64,000 bases of DNA from Propioniciclava flava (GTDB lineage: Bacteria; Actinomycetota; Actinomycetes; Propionibacteriales; Propionibacteriaceae): the NCBI RefSeq assembly GCF_004126535.1, contig NZ_PPCV01000011.1, forward strand, positions 1 to 64,000, read 5' to 3'. This document shows positions 30,277 to 38,726 of the stretch, piece after piece. Numbering within the stretch: the stretch's first letter is position 1; every line of letters starts with the position of its first letter. The notes under the pieces were generated by a model, which searched no databases, was not told where the DNA came from, and saw only the letters and a list, made by a program, of their open reading frames with translations. A program made the translations under genes and the position numbers.

Positions 30277-31599
30277 ATGCAGCGCTATGGCCTCATCGGT
30301 GCCGGGCACCGTGCTCAGATGTACACCGACGCGATCGGGGGTGCTCACCGCGACATCGCCACGCTCGTGGCGATCGCCGACAGCAACCCCGGCCGGGCGG
30401 CCTACCACCGAGACCGGATGGTAACCGAGTACGGCTACGCGCCGGACACCATCGCCCTCTACGGTCCTGCCGACCTTGAGGCGATGATCGCCGACCAGCG
30501 GCTGGGTCGGGTCGTCATCACCAGCCCGGATTACACCCACGCCGAGATGATCGTCCGCGCGCTGCGGGCCGGTGTTGACGTCGTGGTTGAAAAGCCCCTC
30601 ACCATCAATGCCCCCTCCGCGCAGGCCATCGTGGCTGCGGTGGAGGAGACGGGGCATCAGGTGGTGGTGACGTTCAACTACCGCTACAGCCCACGCAACT
30701 CGGCGCTGAAGGAACTCCTCGCTTCAGGAGTCATCGGGACGCCGCTCTCCATGACCTTCGAATGGGTGCTCGACACGGCCCACGGCGCGGACTACTTCCG
30801 CCGCTGGCACCGAGACAAGGCCAACTCAGGGGGGCTGCTGATTCACAAGGCAAGCCACCACTTCGACCTGATCAACTGGTGGTTGGCCGACGTTCCCCGA
30901 CGAGTGTTCGCCAGCGGAGGGGTGAAGTTCTATGGCGCCGAGGCTGCGGCGTCGCGCGGGCTGCCGCCGCGTCCGCCCCGAGGCACCCATGAAGGGGAGC
31001 ATGGCCCCTTCGAACTGGACCTGCGCGATGATCCCCGTCTGGCGGCGCTCTACCTGGACAACGAGCACTACGACGGCTACCTGCGCGACCAAGACGTGTT
31101 CGCCCCAGGCGTCACGACAGAGGACAACCTCGCGGTGATCGTCGAGTATCAAGGCGGGCCGACCTTGTCGTACGCGTTGAACGCCCACAGCCCGTGGGAG
31201 GGGTACCGAGTGGCCGTCAACGGGACGCTGGGCCGGGCTGAACTCGAGGTCATCGAGCGTGCTCGGATCAGTGTGGACGCCGCCGGCAAGGTCATCGTCG
31301 ACCCCTCGGCCATGGCCGACGCAGTGGGGGCCCGCGACAAGGGGGAGCGGCTCACCGTCCAGCGGCACTTCGAGGCCGCCTACGAGGTGCCCATTCCCGA
31401 GGGGACCGGCGGCCACGGCGGCGGGGATGCGCTCCTGTTGTCGGATGTCTTCAACGGTCCAGGCCCGGATCCGCTGGGTCGCCCCTCGGATTATGTCGAT
31501 GGCCTGCGGGCGATCGCGGTTGGCATCTGCGGCAACGAGTCCCTCGCAACCGGTAAGGCCGTGACCCCTGACGAACTGGGGATCCCCTTGACGCGGTGA
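30277..31599 (+). CDS. Gfo/Idh/MocA family oxidoreductase
   Basis: This 440-residue dehydrogenase has the N-terminal Rossmann motif YGLIGAGHRAQMY, the EKP motif VVVEKPLTINAP near residue 105, and the C-terminal domain with GGLLIHKASHHFDLINWW carrying the catalytic Lys/His set. It is longer than average because of an insertion around residues 220-270. I chose the ATG at 30277 (AAGGAG 12 bases upstream) over an upstream GTG at 30250 that has no ribosome-binding site. It probably acts on the sugar or sugar acid imported by the preceding permeases. Confidence 0.9.
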   Translation: MQRYGLIGAGHRAQMYTDAIGGAHRDIATLVAIADSNPGRAAYHRDRMVTEYGYAPDTIALYGPADLEAMIADQRLGRVVITSPDYTHAEMIVRALRAGVDVVVEKPLTINAPSAQAIVAAVEETGHQVVVTFNYRYSPRNSALKELLASGVIGTPLSMTFEWVLDTAHGADYFRRWHRDKANSGGLLIHKASHHFDLINWWLADVPRRVFASGGVKFYGAEAAASRGLPPRPPRGTHEGEHGPFELDLRDDPRLAALYLDNEHYDGYLRDQDVFAPGVTTEDNLAVIVEYQGGPTLSYALNAHSPWEGYRVAVNGTLGRAELEVIERARISVDAAGKVIVDPSAMADAVGARDKGERLTVQRHFEAAYEVPIPEGTGGHGGGDALLLSDVFNGPGPDPLGRPSDYVDGLRAIAVGICGNESLATGKAVTPDELGIPLTR

Positions 31600-31719
31600 G
31601 AGTTCGGGGCGGCGCCGAGGCTTCACACGTTTGCGCGACGTGAGCTTTCGGCGTCCTGCCTCGTTGCTCGGCCTTGCGTCGTCTCACGCACGGACAACAT
31701 CCACCAGAAAGGTACTGAC

Positions 31720-33138
31720 ATGAGCACCGACTACGCGGCCTCGCGCGTCTCCTATGAGGGCGCCGAGTTCAGGCTGCAGCGCAACGACGACCGTAGCCAA
31801 TCGCTGGTGATCACGGGCGCCCCCGAGTCCTTGACGGCGGCGTTCAGCGGTCGCAGGGACGGGGATGCGTTCGTGGCTCCCGCCACGGGGGAGAATGCGG
31901 CCGCGCTGCGGTCGGTGCTGCCGTGGCTGAAACCTCGCCGCTGGGGGCTGGAGACCTCGGCCGGCACCGGCGACCGTCTCGGCCTGGCCACCCCGGGGCA
32001 TGTGCAAGCGTTCAAGGACGTCGCAGGAGTGAACCCGGTCTTCGCGCAGCAGTCGACCCGCGAGATGGGCCGCACCCACCGCACGCCGCGCAACGTCCTC
32101 GACGACGCCACCTGGGGCGCCTTCCAGGAGGGCTGGACCGGAGGCGTGGGCGCCGACGCCGACCACCAGAAGACCGAGGAGTCGCTGAGCGAGTGCGCCG
32201 AGGCGGGCTTCGTCTTCTTCACGATCGACCCGGGCGACGAGATGGACATGGCCGCCCACGACGACGACGAGGCGACGGTGCGGAGCAAGGCCGCCGCCAT
32301 CGACCTCAGCTCGCTGGACACCTCGGCCGACGACATCGTCTCCCGCTACGCCGGGCAGACCATCGAGCTCGAGTCCGGCCCGCTGACCCTGGACGAGGAG
32401 TCCGTCCTCCGCGCCGTCGCCAAGGCCGGCCCCGCGCTGGTGCGCGGCCTGCAGCTGATCAACCACGTCGAGGGGCTGGGCGTCGAGCACGAGCTCGAGT
32501 TCGCCATCGACGAGACCGACAAGCCGACCACGCTGGTCGAGCACGTCGTCGTGGTGAAGGAGCTGCAGCGCAACGGGGTGGAGCTCATCAGCTTCGCGCC
32601 CCGCTGGGTCGGCCAGTTCGAGAAGGGCGTGGAGTACATCGGCGACCGCGAGGCGCTGGCCAAGAACTTCTCCGACCACGCCGAGATCGCGCGCGTGCTC
32701 GGCCCGTACAAGCTGTCGCTGCACTCGGGCTCGGACAAGTTCTCGATCTACCCCTCCTTCGTCGAGGCCACCCGGGGTGTGGCGCACCTGAAGACCGCCG
32801 GCACCAGCTGGATCGAGGCGCTGCGCATCGTCGCCGCCCACGACCCGCAGCTGCTGCGCGACATCCTGAAGCTGTCGCTGGAGAGCTTCGAGGAGAACCG
32901 CCACAGCTACCACCTGTCCTGCGACACCACGCGCATCCCCACCGACGTGCCCGACGACAAGGTCGGCGAGCTGGTCACCGCGCTGGAGTCCCGCCAGGTC
33001 ATGCACGTGGGCTACGGCGCCGTCCTCGACGAGTACGGGGTCCAGATCAAGGACCTGCTCAACACCCACGAGGACGAGTACGCGGCGCTGATGAAGGAGC
33101 ATTTCATCGCGCACATCGCGCCCTTCGGCAAGCGCTGA
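31720..33138 (+). CDS. uxaE: Tagaturonate/fructuronate epimerase (UxaE family)
   Basis: This 472-residue protein resembles UxaE, described from Thermotoga maritima, which epimerises D-tagaturonate to D-fructuronate in galacturonate catabolism. Family-like segments are ELISFAPRWVGQFEKGVEY near residue 290, then LSLHSGSDKFSIYPSF near residue 336. The ATG at 31720 follows AGAAAGG. A strong hairpin follows the stop. uxuA and uxuB, needed to carry fructuronate to KDG, are not in the window, but kdgK and eda are. The first about 300 bp look less biased in third codon position than the remainder. Confidence 0.8.
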   Translation: MSTDYAASRVSYEGAEFRLQRNDDRSQSLVITGAPESLTAAFSGRRDGDAFVAPATGENAAALRSVLPWLKPRRWGLETSAGTGDRLGLATPGHVQAFKDVAGVNPVFAQQSTREMGRTHRTPRNVLDDATWGAFQEGWTGGVGADADHQKTEESLSECAEAGFVFFTIDPGDEMDMAAHDDDEATVRSKAAAIDLSSLDTSADDIVSRYAGQTIELESGPLTLDEESVLRAVAKAGPALVRGLQLINHVEGLGVEHELEFAIDETDKPTTLVEHVVVVKELQRNGVELISFAPRWVGQFEKGVEYIGDREALAKNFSDHAEIARVLGPYKLSLHSGSDKFSIYPSFVEATRGVAHLKTAGTSWIEALRIVAAHDPQLLRDILKLSLESFEENRHSYHLSCDTTRIPTDVPDDKVGELVTALESRQVMHVGYGAVLDEYGVQIKDLLNTHEDEYAALMKEHFIAHIAPFGKR

Positions 33139-33150
33139 TCCGCCTCAACG

Positions 33151-33186
33151 GCACGGCCCCGGTCCCCTCGAGGACCGGGGCCGTGC
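33151..33186 (+). terminator. Rho-independent-type hairpin after uxaE
   Basis: A perfect 15-bp stem, GCACGGCCCCGGTCC (33151-33165) and GGACCGGGGCCGTGC (33172-33186), has a six-base loop and starts 12 bp after the uxaE stop. No T-run follows, as is common in high-GC actinobacteria. Confidence 0.75.
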
Positions 33187-33317
33187 GCGTTCCCCGGTGC
33201 GACGCGTCGGCAGGGTGCGCCGCGTGTCCCGCGCGCCGGTCGCCGCTAAGTTGATGCCCAGCGTGGACACCCCCTGACCGTCAGGACCCCCCGAGCCACG
33301 CGGAGACGGAGACGCCG

Positions 33318-33893
33318 ATGAGCGCGACCGAGGACTTCCAGCAGCAGGTTCTGCGCGGCCACGACCTGCCCGCCGACCTGCGCCTGCTGGTGGCCGGCGC
33401 CGCCGAGGGCGAGGAGACGCCCTTCGACGACCTCGAGGCAGAACCGCTGCTGCCCGGGTCGGACGACGTGAACGACACCTCTTACCTGAGCGAGGAGGAG
33501 CGCGCCGACCCGGACATCGCGGCCAACCTCGCCGCGATCGACGAGGTGCTGGCGCGGGCGGTCTGGGTCGCCCGCGACGGCGAGGGCCGCGCGTACGGCT
33601 ACTGGCTCGAGGGCCGGGCCGAAGCCGACGGCGTCCAGGGGGCCCCGATCGTCACGTTCGATTCGGAGGGCCAGTTCGACCTCTCGCCCGCCGCCACGCT
33701 GGCCGAGGCGTGCGTGTACGCCAACGCGCTGGACGAGGAGGACTTCGAGGCGGGCCGCGACGCCTTCGCCGGGGCCGGCATCGCGTTCTCGGCGCAGACG
33801 CTGGGGGAGCTCGACGCCGTCGAGGCGACCGTGTCCCCGACGCCGGCCGAGCTGCACGCGCGCCGCTACGAAGAACTGCTCAAGACCAGCTGA
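33318..33893 (+). CDS. Acidic hypothetical protein
   Basis: This 191-residue soluble protein is very rich in Asp and Glu. I do not recognise a domain, although a central stretch (AVWVARDGEGRAYGYWLEGR followed by IVTFDSEGQFDL) recalls SMI1/KNR4-like (SUKH) proteins. That similarity is weak. The ATG at 33318 has GGAGACGGAGACG upstream. It is convergent with the solute-binding-protein pseudogene, with a shared hairpin between them. Confidence 0.65.
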   Translation: MSATEDFQQQVLRGHDLPADLRLLVAGAAEGEETPFDDLEAEPLLPGSDDVNDTSYLSEEERADPDIAANLAAIDEVLARAVWVARDGEGRAYGYWLEGRAEADGVQGAPIVTFDSEGQFDLSPAATLAEACVYANALDEEDFEAGRDAFAGAGIAFSAQTLGELDAVEATVSPTPAELHARRYEELLKTS

Positions 33894-33908
33894 CCGCGGA
33901 CGCGACGA

Positions 33909-33934
33909 GGCTCCCGATCGGTCGACCGGGAGCC
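33909..33934. terminator. Bidirectional hairpin between convergent genes
   Basis: Arms GGCTCCCG (33909-33916) and CGGGAGCC (33927-33934) form a stem extended by imperfect GC pairs. It lies between the stops of the acidic protein gene and the solute-binding-protein pseudogene, where a terminator for both would be expected. Confidence 0.55.
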
Positions 33935-33950
33935 CTCGCCGCGCGGCGGA

Positions 33951-35243
33951 TTACTTGATGCCGCTCTTGACCTCGTCGTAGAAGGCCTTGGCCTCCGCCT
34001 CGGGGGTGCCGCGGTTGAAGTAGACGTTCTGCGCGTGGCGCTTCTGGATGTCGGGGCTCTGGCCACCGCCCTGCGGGGGAACCACCGCGGTCGGGCCGAG
34101 CTCCGGCTCGATCTTCTCCATGAAGGCGACGACCTTCTTGTCGGACGCGCTGAACTTCTCCGAGATCGCCTCGCGGACCTTCAGGTTCGGCGGCAGCCCG
34201 CGCTCGGTGCCGAGGATGGCGCCGGCCTCGGTCGAGTTGGACAGGTAGTCGATGAACTTCTTGACCTCGTCGGCGTTCTTGGTGCGGGCCGAGGCGCTCC
34301 AGTACATCGACGCCTTGTACCACAGGCCGACGTCCTTGGCCTGGCCGGTCTGGCTGGGCAGGCGGAGCAGGGCCATGTCCTGGCCGGACGCCTTGTCCAT
34401 CGCGTTGATCTGGTTCGACCACAGCGTGCCCATGCCGACCTTGCTCTGCGCGATCAGGGTCTGGTCGAGCGCCTTGCCCTCGTCCTCGCTGGTGACGGAC
34501 GCCGGGGGGAAGGTGCCGTCGTCGGGCAGGCTCTTGCCCCACGCGTAGAAGCTCGCGACGTCGGCCGCCTCGTAGCCCTGGCCGTCGGCGGTCCACTGCT
34601 CCTTGCCGTGCTGGCGCAGCCATGCCTTGAGGGTGGAGTCCACGCTCATCACGTTGACCGAGCCCCAGGTCTGGCCGTTGCCCTTCTCGCTGATCTGCTT
34701 GGCGACCTTGTGGAAGTCGTCCCACGTCCACGTCGCGTCGTCCGGCATCTCGACGCCGGCGTCGGCGAAGACCTTCGGGTTGGCGACCAGGGCGGGGGCG
34801 TTGACGCCGATGTTGATGCCGACGAGCTTCTCGCCGACCTTGCCCAGCTCCACGGTGCCCTCGGCGAAGTCGGCGGTGTTGATCGAGGAGAGATCCATCA
34901 GCGCGCCGCGCTTGCCGTACTCGGAGATGTACTTCTCGTCCATCTGGATCACGTCGGGCATGTCGTTGGCGGCCACCTGCGTGGCCACCTTGTCCCAGTA
35001 GCTGCCGCCGTCGGTGGACTCGCCCACGATGTCCACGTCGGGGTTGGCCTTCTCGTAGGCCTCGATGACCTGGTTGGTGATCTTGTTGCGGGTGTCGTTG
35101 CCCCACTAGGCGAAGCGGATGACCGTCTTATCGCCGGGCTGCTTGGACGCCTGGGGCGTGCCGCCCGCGCACCCGCTCAGCGCCAGGGAGGCCCCCAGCC
35201 CGAGGGTGACGACGGAGAGCAGGATCTTCTTGCTGGATGCCAT
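33951..35243 (-). pseudogene. Sugar ABC transporter solute-binding protein with in-frame amber codon
   Basis: The reading frame from the ATG at 35243 encodes a lipoprotein signal (MASSKKILLSVVTLGLGAS then LALSGCAGG, lipobox Cys about residue 26) and reaches TAG at 35106-35108. The same frame continues as WGNDTRNKITNQVIEAYEK to the stop at 33951, giving 430 codons in total, the normal length of a CUT1 family-1 binding protein. The expected residues at the lesion are FAWWGND, so a Trp codon TGG has become TAG by one base. The protein would be cut after 45 residues unless the stop is suppressed or is a sequencing error. A LacI-type operator lies upstream. Confidence 0.85.
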
Positions 35244-35287
35244 GGTGCGATGTCCCTTCGTAGCCTGGCGGGTGGTCTCTCCTTCGA

Positions 35288-35301
35288 GGATAGCGCTTAC
35301 C
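35288..35301. promoter_or_regulatory. LacI-type operator upstream of the solute-binding protein
   Basis: On the minus strand the site reads GGTAAGCGCTATCC, sharing its first ten bases with the permease operator at 28043. It is 45 bp upstream of the solute-binding-protein start. The match supports co-regulation of this binding protein with the orphan permeases. Confidence 0.65.
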
Positions 35302-35386
35302 CACGTTTCAGGATCAACGTTATGAGGTCTCTGTTCGATCACGACCGTCCGCCCTGGCCACAGCGGTGTCGGGACGCGGGCGCTGG

Positions 35387-36613
35387 TCAGGCGAGGTCCG
35401 CGAGCGGCACCTTCGGGTCGGCCAGCGCCGCGGCATCCACCGGACGCTGGGCGCGCAGCAGCGCCTCGATCGCCTCGCTGTCGTCCCACAGGTTGAGGTT
35501 GAGCGCGGCCCTCGGGACGCCGCCGGCGTCCAGCCAGAACGTGAGGCAGGCGTCGTCGGGGCCGCGCTGCACGAAGCGGTGCTCGGCCGGGATCTCGCCG
35601 CGGAACTCCAGGCCCCAGTCGTACTGGTCGGTGAAGAAGTAGGGGATGGTGTCGAGCGCGGCCTCGTCGCCCACGAGCGTCCGGGCGGCGAAGTCCGGAT
35701 CCTTCAGCGCCGCCGCCCAGTGCTGGACGCGCAACCGGTGGCCCAGGAAGACGTTCTCCGCGTTGGCGATGTCGCCCACCGCGGTGATCGCCGGGTCGCT
35801 GGAGGCCAGCCCGGCGTCCACCAGGACGCCGTCGTCCAGGGCGAGGCCCGCGTGCTCGGCCAGCTCGACCCGCGGCTCGGCGCCGATGGCCAGCAGCACG
35901 TGCCCGGCGGCCAGGGCGGCGCCGTCGCGCAGCGTCACGCCGGCGACCGGACCCGAGGGGCCCTCGCCGTCGATGGAGGACACCTCGGCGTTGAAGCGCA
36001 GGTCGACGCCGTGATCGCGGTGCAGCGCGGCGAACCGCTCGCCCCACTCGGGCCCCAGCGCCTCCAGCACGTGGTCGCCGCGGGCGATGATGCTCACCTC
36101 GGCCCCCAGTGTGCGGGCGCTCGCGGCCACCTCGAGGGCGATCCAGCTGCTGCCGACGATCACCAGGCGGCGCCCGTCCCGCGCCAGGGTCAGGATGGCG
36201 TCGCGGAGCTGCTGGCTCTCCTCGATGGTGCGCAGTGTCTGGACGCCCGGGCGCGCGACGCCGGGGACGCGCAGCGAGCGCGGGCGCGAGCCGGTGGCGA
36301 GCACGAGGCCGTCGTAGCTCAGGCTGGAACCGTCGGAGAGTTCGACGACGCGGGCGGAGGCGTCCAGGCCGGTGGCGAACTGGCCCAGCCGCAGCGCGAC
36401 CTCGTTGTCGGCGTACCAGGACGCCTCGAAGACCGTGAACTCGGGGAGGGTCTTGGTGCCTTGCAGGAACTCCTTCGACAGCGGCGGGCGCTCGTAGGGG
36501 AGCGCCCGTTCGCCGGCGACGAGGGTGATCTGCGCCGAGCCGTCCAGTTCGCGCAGGGCCTCGGCCGCCTTCGCGCCGCCGAGCCCTCCGCCGATGATCA
36601 CGTACCGGGTCAC
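35387..36613 (-). CDS. FAD-dependent ferredoxin/putidaredoxin reductase-like protein
   Basis: This 408-residue flavoprotein of the pyridine nucleotide-disulfide oxidoreductase class II group has an FAD motif YVIIGGGLGGAKAAEAL at the N-terminus, an NAD(P) motif RRLVIVGSSWIALEVAASAR near residue 145, a second FAD motif GHVLLAIGAEPR ... ITAVGDIA near residues 250-285, and a Reductase_C-type C-terminal domain. It would pass electrons from NAD(P)H to a ferredoxin serving an oxygenase or other redox partner, but no ferredoxin or P450 is in the window. The start is a GTG at 36613. It is divergent from the galactarate dehydratase gene across a GntR operator. Confidence 0.85.
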   Translation of the reverse strand: MTRYVIIGGGLGGAKAAEALRELDGSAQITLVAGERALPYERPPLSKEFLQGTKTLPEFTVFEASWYADNEVALRLGQFATGLDASARVVELSDGSSLSYDGLVLATGSRPRSLRVPGVARPGVQTLRTIEESQQLRDAILTLARDGRRLVIVGSSWIALEVAASARTLGAEVSIIARGDHVLEALGPEWGERFAALHRDHGVDLRFNAEVSSIDGEGPSGPVAGVTLRDGAALAAGHVLLAIGAEPRVELAEHAGLALDDGVLVDAGLASSDPAITAVGDIANAENVFLGHRLRVQHWAAALKDPDFAARTLVGDEAALDTIPYFFTDQYDWGLEFRGEIPAEHRFVQRGPDDACLTFWLDAGGVPRAALNLNLWDDSEAIEALLRAQRPVDAAALADPKVPLADLA

Positions 36614-36692
36614 GTTCGCCTCCCAGGGTCGTGGCCGCGTCCGCGCGGCCGGAGCGCTCCCCAGCGTAGGGGGATTCCAGTGCCCGCACCAG

Positions 36693-36703
36693 TTGTATAA
36701 CAA
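36693..36703. promoter_or_regulatory. GntR (FadR-subfamily) operator
   Basis: TTGTATAACAA exactly fits the FadR-subfamily consensus TNGTNNNACNA and is a palindrome with one central mismatch. It lies 50 bp upstream of the galactarate/talarate dehydratase start and 80 bp upstream of the divergent reductase. The GntR gene at 37898 in the same operon is the probable ligand-responsive repressor. Confidence 0.65.
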
Positions 36704-36752
36704 GTAGCTCACTTGTGCGATGAATCGCATCGCCCATCAGGAGGAGCCATCG

Positions 36753-37895
36753 ATGCCCGCCTCTGACGTGATCCGCAGCGTCACCCTGTCGCAGGTCATC
36801 CTGCCACTGCGCACAGCCATCAGCGACGCGAAGGTCCTCACCGGCCGGCAGCGCCCGATGACCGAGGTGGCGTTCCTGTTCTGCGAGATCACCACCGAGC
36901 AGGGGTTCGGCGGCGTCGGGTTCAGCTATTCCAAGCGCGCCGGCGGGCCCGCCCAGTTCGCCCACGCCCGCGAGGTGGCGCCGTTGCTCATCGGGGAGGA
37001 TCCCAGCGACATCCCGCGCGTGTACGACCGGCTCCTGTGGGCGGGGGCGTCCGTGGGGCGCTCGGGCGTGGCCACGCAGGCGCTGGCCGCCATCGACGTC
37101 TGCCTTTGGGATCTCAAGGCCAAGCGCGCCGGCCTGCCGCTGGCCAAGCTCATCGGGCCGTACCGCGACTCGGTGCGCACCTACAACACCTCCGGCGGCT
37201 TCCTCAACGCGCCGATCGAGGAGGTCTGCGAGCGGGCCCAGCGCTCGCTGGCCGACGGCATCGGCGGCATCAAGATCGAGGTCGGCCACCCCGACCGCGG
37301 CGTCGACATGGCCCGACTGAAGGCCGTCCGCTCGGCGATCGGCGACGCCCCGCTGATGGTGGACGCCAACCAGCAGTGGGACCGCGCCACCGCGCTGCGC
37401 ATGGGCCGCCGCTTCAAGGACTACGACCTGGTCTGGATCGAGGAGCCCCTGGACGCCTACGACGCCGAGGGCCACGCCGAGCGCGCCCGCCGGCTCGACA
37501 CCCCGATCGCCACCGGCGAGATGCTCGCCAGCGTCGCCGAGCACGTCCGGCTCATCGACGCGCGCGCTGCCGACATCATCCAGCCCGACGCTCCCCGCGT
37601 TGGCGGCATCACCGCGTTCCTGCGCCTGGTCACCCTCGCCGACGCGGCCGGGCTTGACCTTGCCCCGCACTTCGCGATGGAGATCCACCTCCACCTGGCC
37701 GCCTCCTACCCGCGCGAGCCCTGGGTGGAGCACTTCGACTGGCTGGACCCGCTGTTCGAGGAGCGGCTCGAGACCCGCGACGGCCGCATGATCGTGCCCG
37801 ACCGACCCGGGCTGGGCATCACGCTGTCCGACCAGTGCCGCGCCTGGACGGTCGACACGGCGACGTTCGGCGTCCGCGACGCGGTGGGGGTGTGA
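36753..37895 (+). CDS. L-talarate/galactarate dehydratase (enolase superfamily)
   Basis: This 380-residue enzyme of the mandelate-racemase subgroup dehydrates galactarate or L-talarate to 5-keto-4-deoxy-D-glucarate. Long stretches agree with the characterised Salmonella-type TalrD/GalrD: ISDAKVLTGRQRPMTEVAFL, FSYSKRAGGPAQFAHAREVA, YNTSGGFL, DANQQWDRATALRMGR, WIEEPLDAYD and LAPHFAMEIHLHLAA. The metal ligands (Asp, Glu, Glu) and the KIE and His-Asp acid/base residues are present. The ATG at 36753 follows CAGGAGGAG. It is followed 2 bp later by the GntR gene. Confidence 0.9.
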   Translation: MPASDVIRSVTLSQVILPLRTAISDAKVLTGRQRPMTEVAFLFCEITTEQGFGGVGFSYSKRAGGPAQFAHAREVAPLLIGEDPSDIPRVYDRLLWAGASVGRSGVATQALAAIDVCLWDLKAKRAGLPLAKLIGPYRDSVRTYNTSGGFLNAPIEEVCERAQRSLADGIGGIKIEVGHPDRGVDMARLKAVRSAIGDAPLMVDANQQWDRATALRMGRRFKDYDLVWIEEPLDAYDAEGHAERARRLDTPIATGEMLASVAEHVRLIDARAADIIQPDAPRVGGITAFLRLVTLADAAGLDLAPHFAMEIHLHLAASYPREPWVEHFDWLDPLFEERLETRDGRMIVPDRPGLGITLSDQCRAWTVDTATFGVRDAVGV

Positions 37896-37897
37896 CC

Positions 37898-38587
37898 ATG
37901 CAGGAGGCGCCGCGGGGGCTGGCCAGCGAGATCGCCGACGAGCTGCGCGGGAGGATCCTCTCCGGCGCGATGCCGGCCGGCAGCCAGGTCCCGACCGAGG
38001 CCGGCCTCACCGAGGAGTTCGGCGTCAGCCGCACGGTCGTCCGGGAGGCGCTGCAGCAGCTGCGCGCCGGCGGGCTCGTCGAGAGCTTCCAGGGGCGCGG
38101 CAGCTTCGTGCTGTCCATCCCGGCCGAGCCGGCCGACGGGCTGCTCAAGCAGGTTGCGTCCCGCCGCGACGTCGTGGACCTGATCGAGTACCGGGTGGGC
38201 GTGGAGTCCGAGATCGCCGCCCACGCCGCCACCCGGCGCTCCGAGACCCAGCTGCTCGCCATCCAGCGCGCGCTGGACGCCTTCGCCTCGGTCGGCGGCG
38301 AGCCGGAGAAGGCCGTGCGCGCCGACTTCGCGTTCCACCTGGCGATCGCGCAGGCGACCAACAACCGGCTGTTCCTGGGGGCGCTGGAGGAGCTGGGGCC
38401 CCGCATGATCCTGCTGCAGCGCACCGGGCTGGACGAGAACAGCGCCCTGACCTCGGCGTCCCACCTGGCCACGGTGCTGGCCGAGCACGCCCAGGTCGTG
38501 GCCGCGATCCAGCGCTCCGACCCGCTCGCCGCCGCCGCGGCGATGCGGCTGCACCTGTCGAACTCGAAGTCGAGGTTGCGGCCGTGA
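37898..38587 (+). CDS. GntR-family (FadR/FCD) transcriptional regulator
   Basis: This 229-residue regulator has an N-terminal winged helix-turn-helix (VPTEAGLTEEFGVSRTVVREALQQLRAGGLVE) and a C-terminal FCD ligand-binding domain (VDLIEYRVGVESEIAAHAA ... FHLAIAQATNNRLF ... EHAQVVAAIQRSD). I chose the ATG at 37898, which has GGTGGGGG at suitable spacing. A GTG at 37892 that overlaps the upstream stop is possible. It presumably senses a sugar acid and controls the galactarate dehydratase operon through the TTGTATAACAA site at 36693. Confidence 0.9.
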   Translation: MQEAPRGLASEIADELRGRILSGAMPAGSQVPTEAGLTEEFGVSRTVVREALQQLRAGGLVESFQGRGSFVLSIPAEPADGLLKQVASRRDVVDLIEYRVGVESEIAAHAATRRSETQLLAIQRALDAFASVGGEPEKAVRADFAFHLAIAQATNNRLFLGALEELGPRMILLQRTGLDENSALTSASHLATVLAEHAQVVAAIQRSDPLAAAAAMRLHLSNSKSRLRP

Positions 38588-38726
38588 GCGCCGCGCCCGG
38601 GAGGGGCGCCGTGCCGTTCACGCCGCAGGGGGCCATCCCCGCGCTGGTCACGCCGCTCACCGAGGACGGCGAGCTGATGGAGCAGGGGCTGCGCGAGGTG
38701 ACGGTCGAGCACGTGGCCGGCCGGGT
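38584..38726 (+). pseudogene. DapA/KdgD-family aldolase or dehydratase, N-terminal fragment
   Basis: The GTG at 38584 overlaps the GntR stop by 4 bp and begins a DapA-superfamily N-terminus (GAIPALVTPLTEDGELMEQG). After about 45 residues the similarity stops at around 38715-38726, and the sequence becomes garR in another frame. About 250 residues of the aldolase, including the catalytic lysine, are gone. In a galactarate operon the lost enzyme was most likely 5-dehydro-4-deoxyglucarate dehydratase or a KDG-type aldolase. That is inferred from context. Confidence 0.75.
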
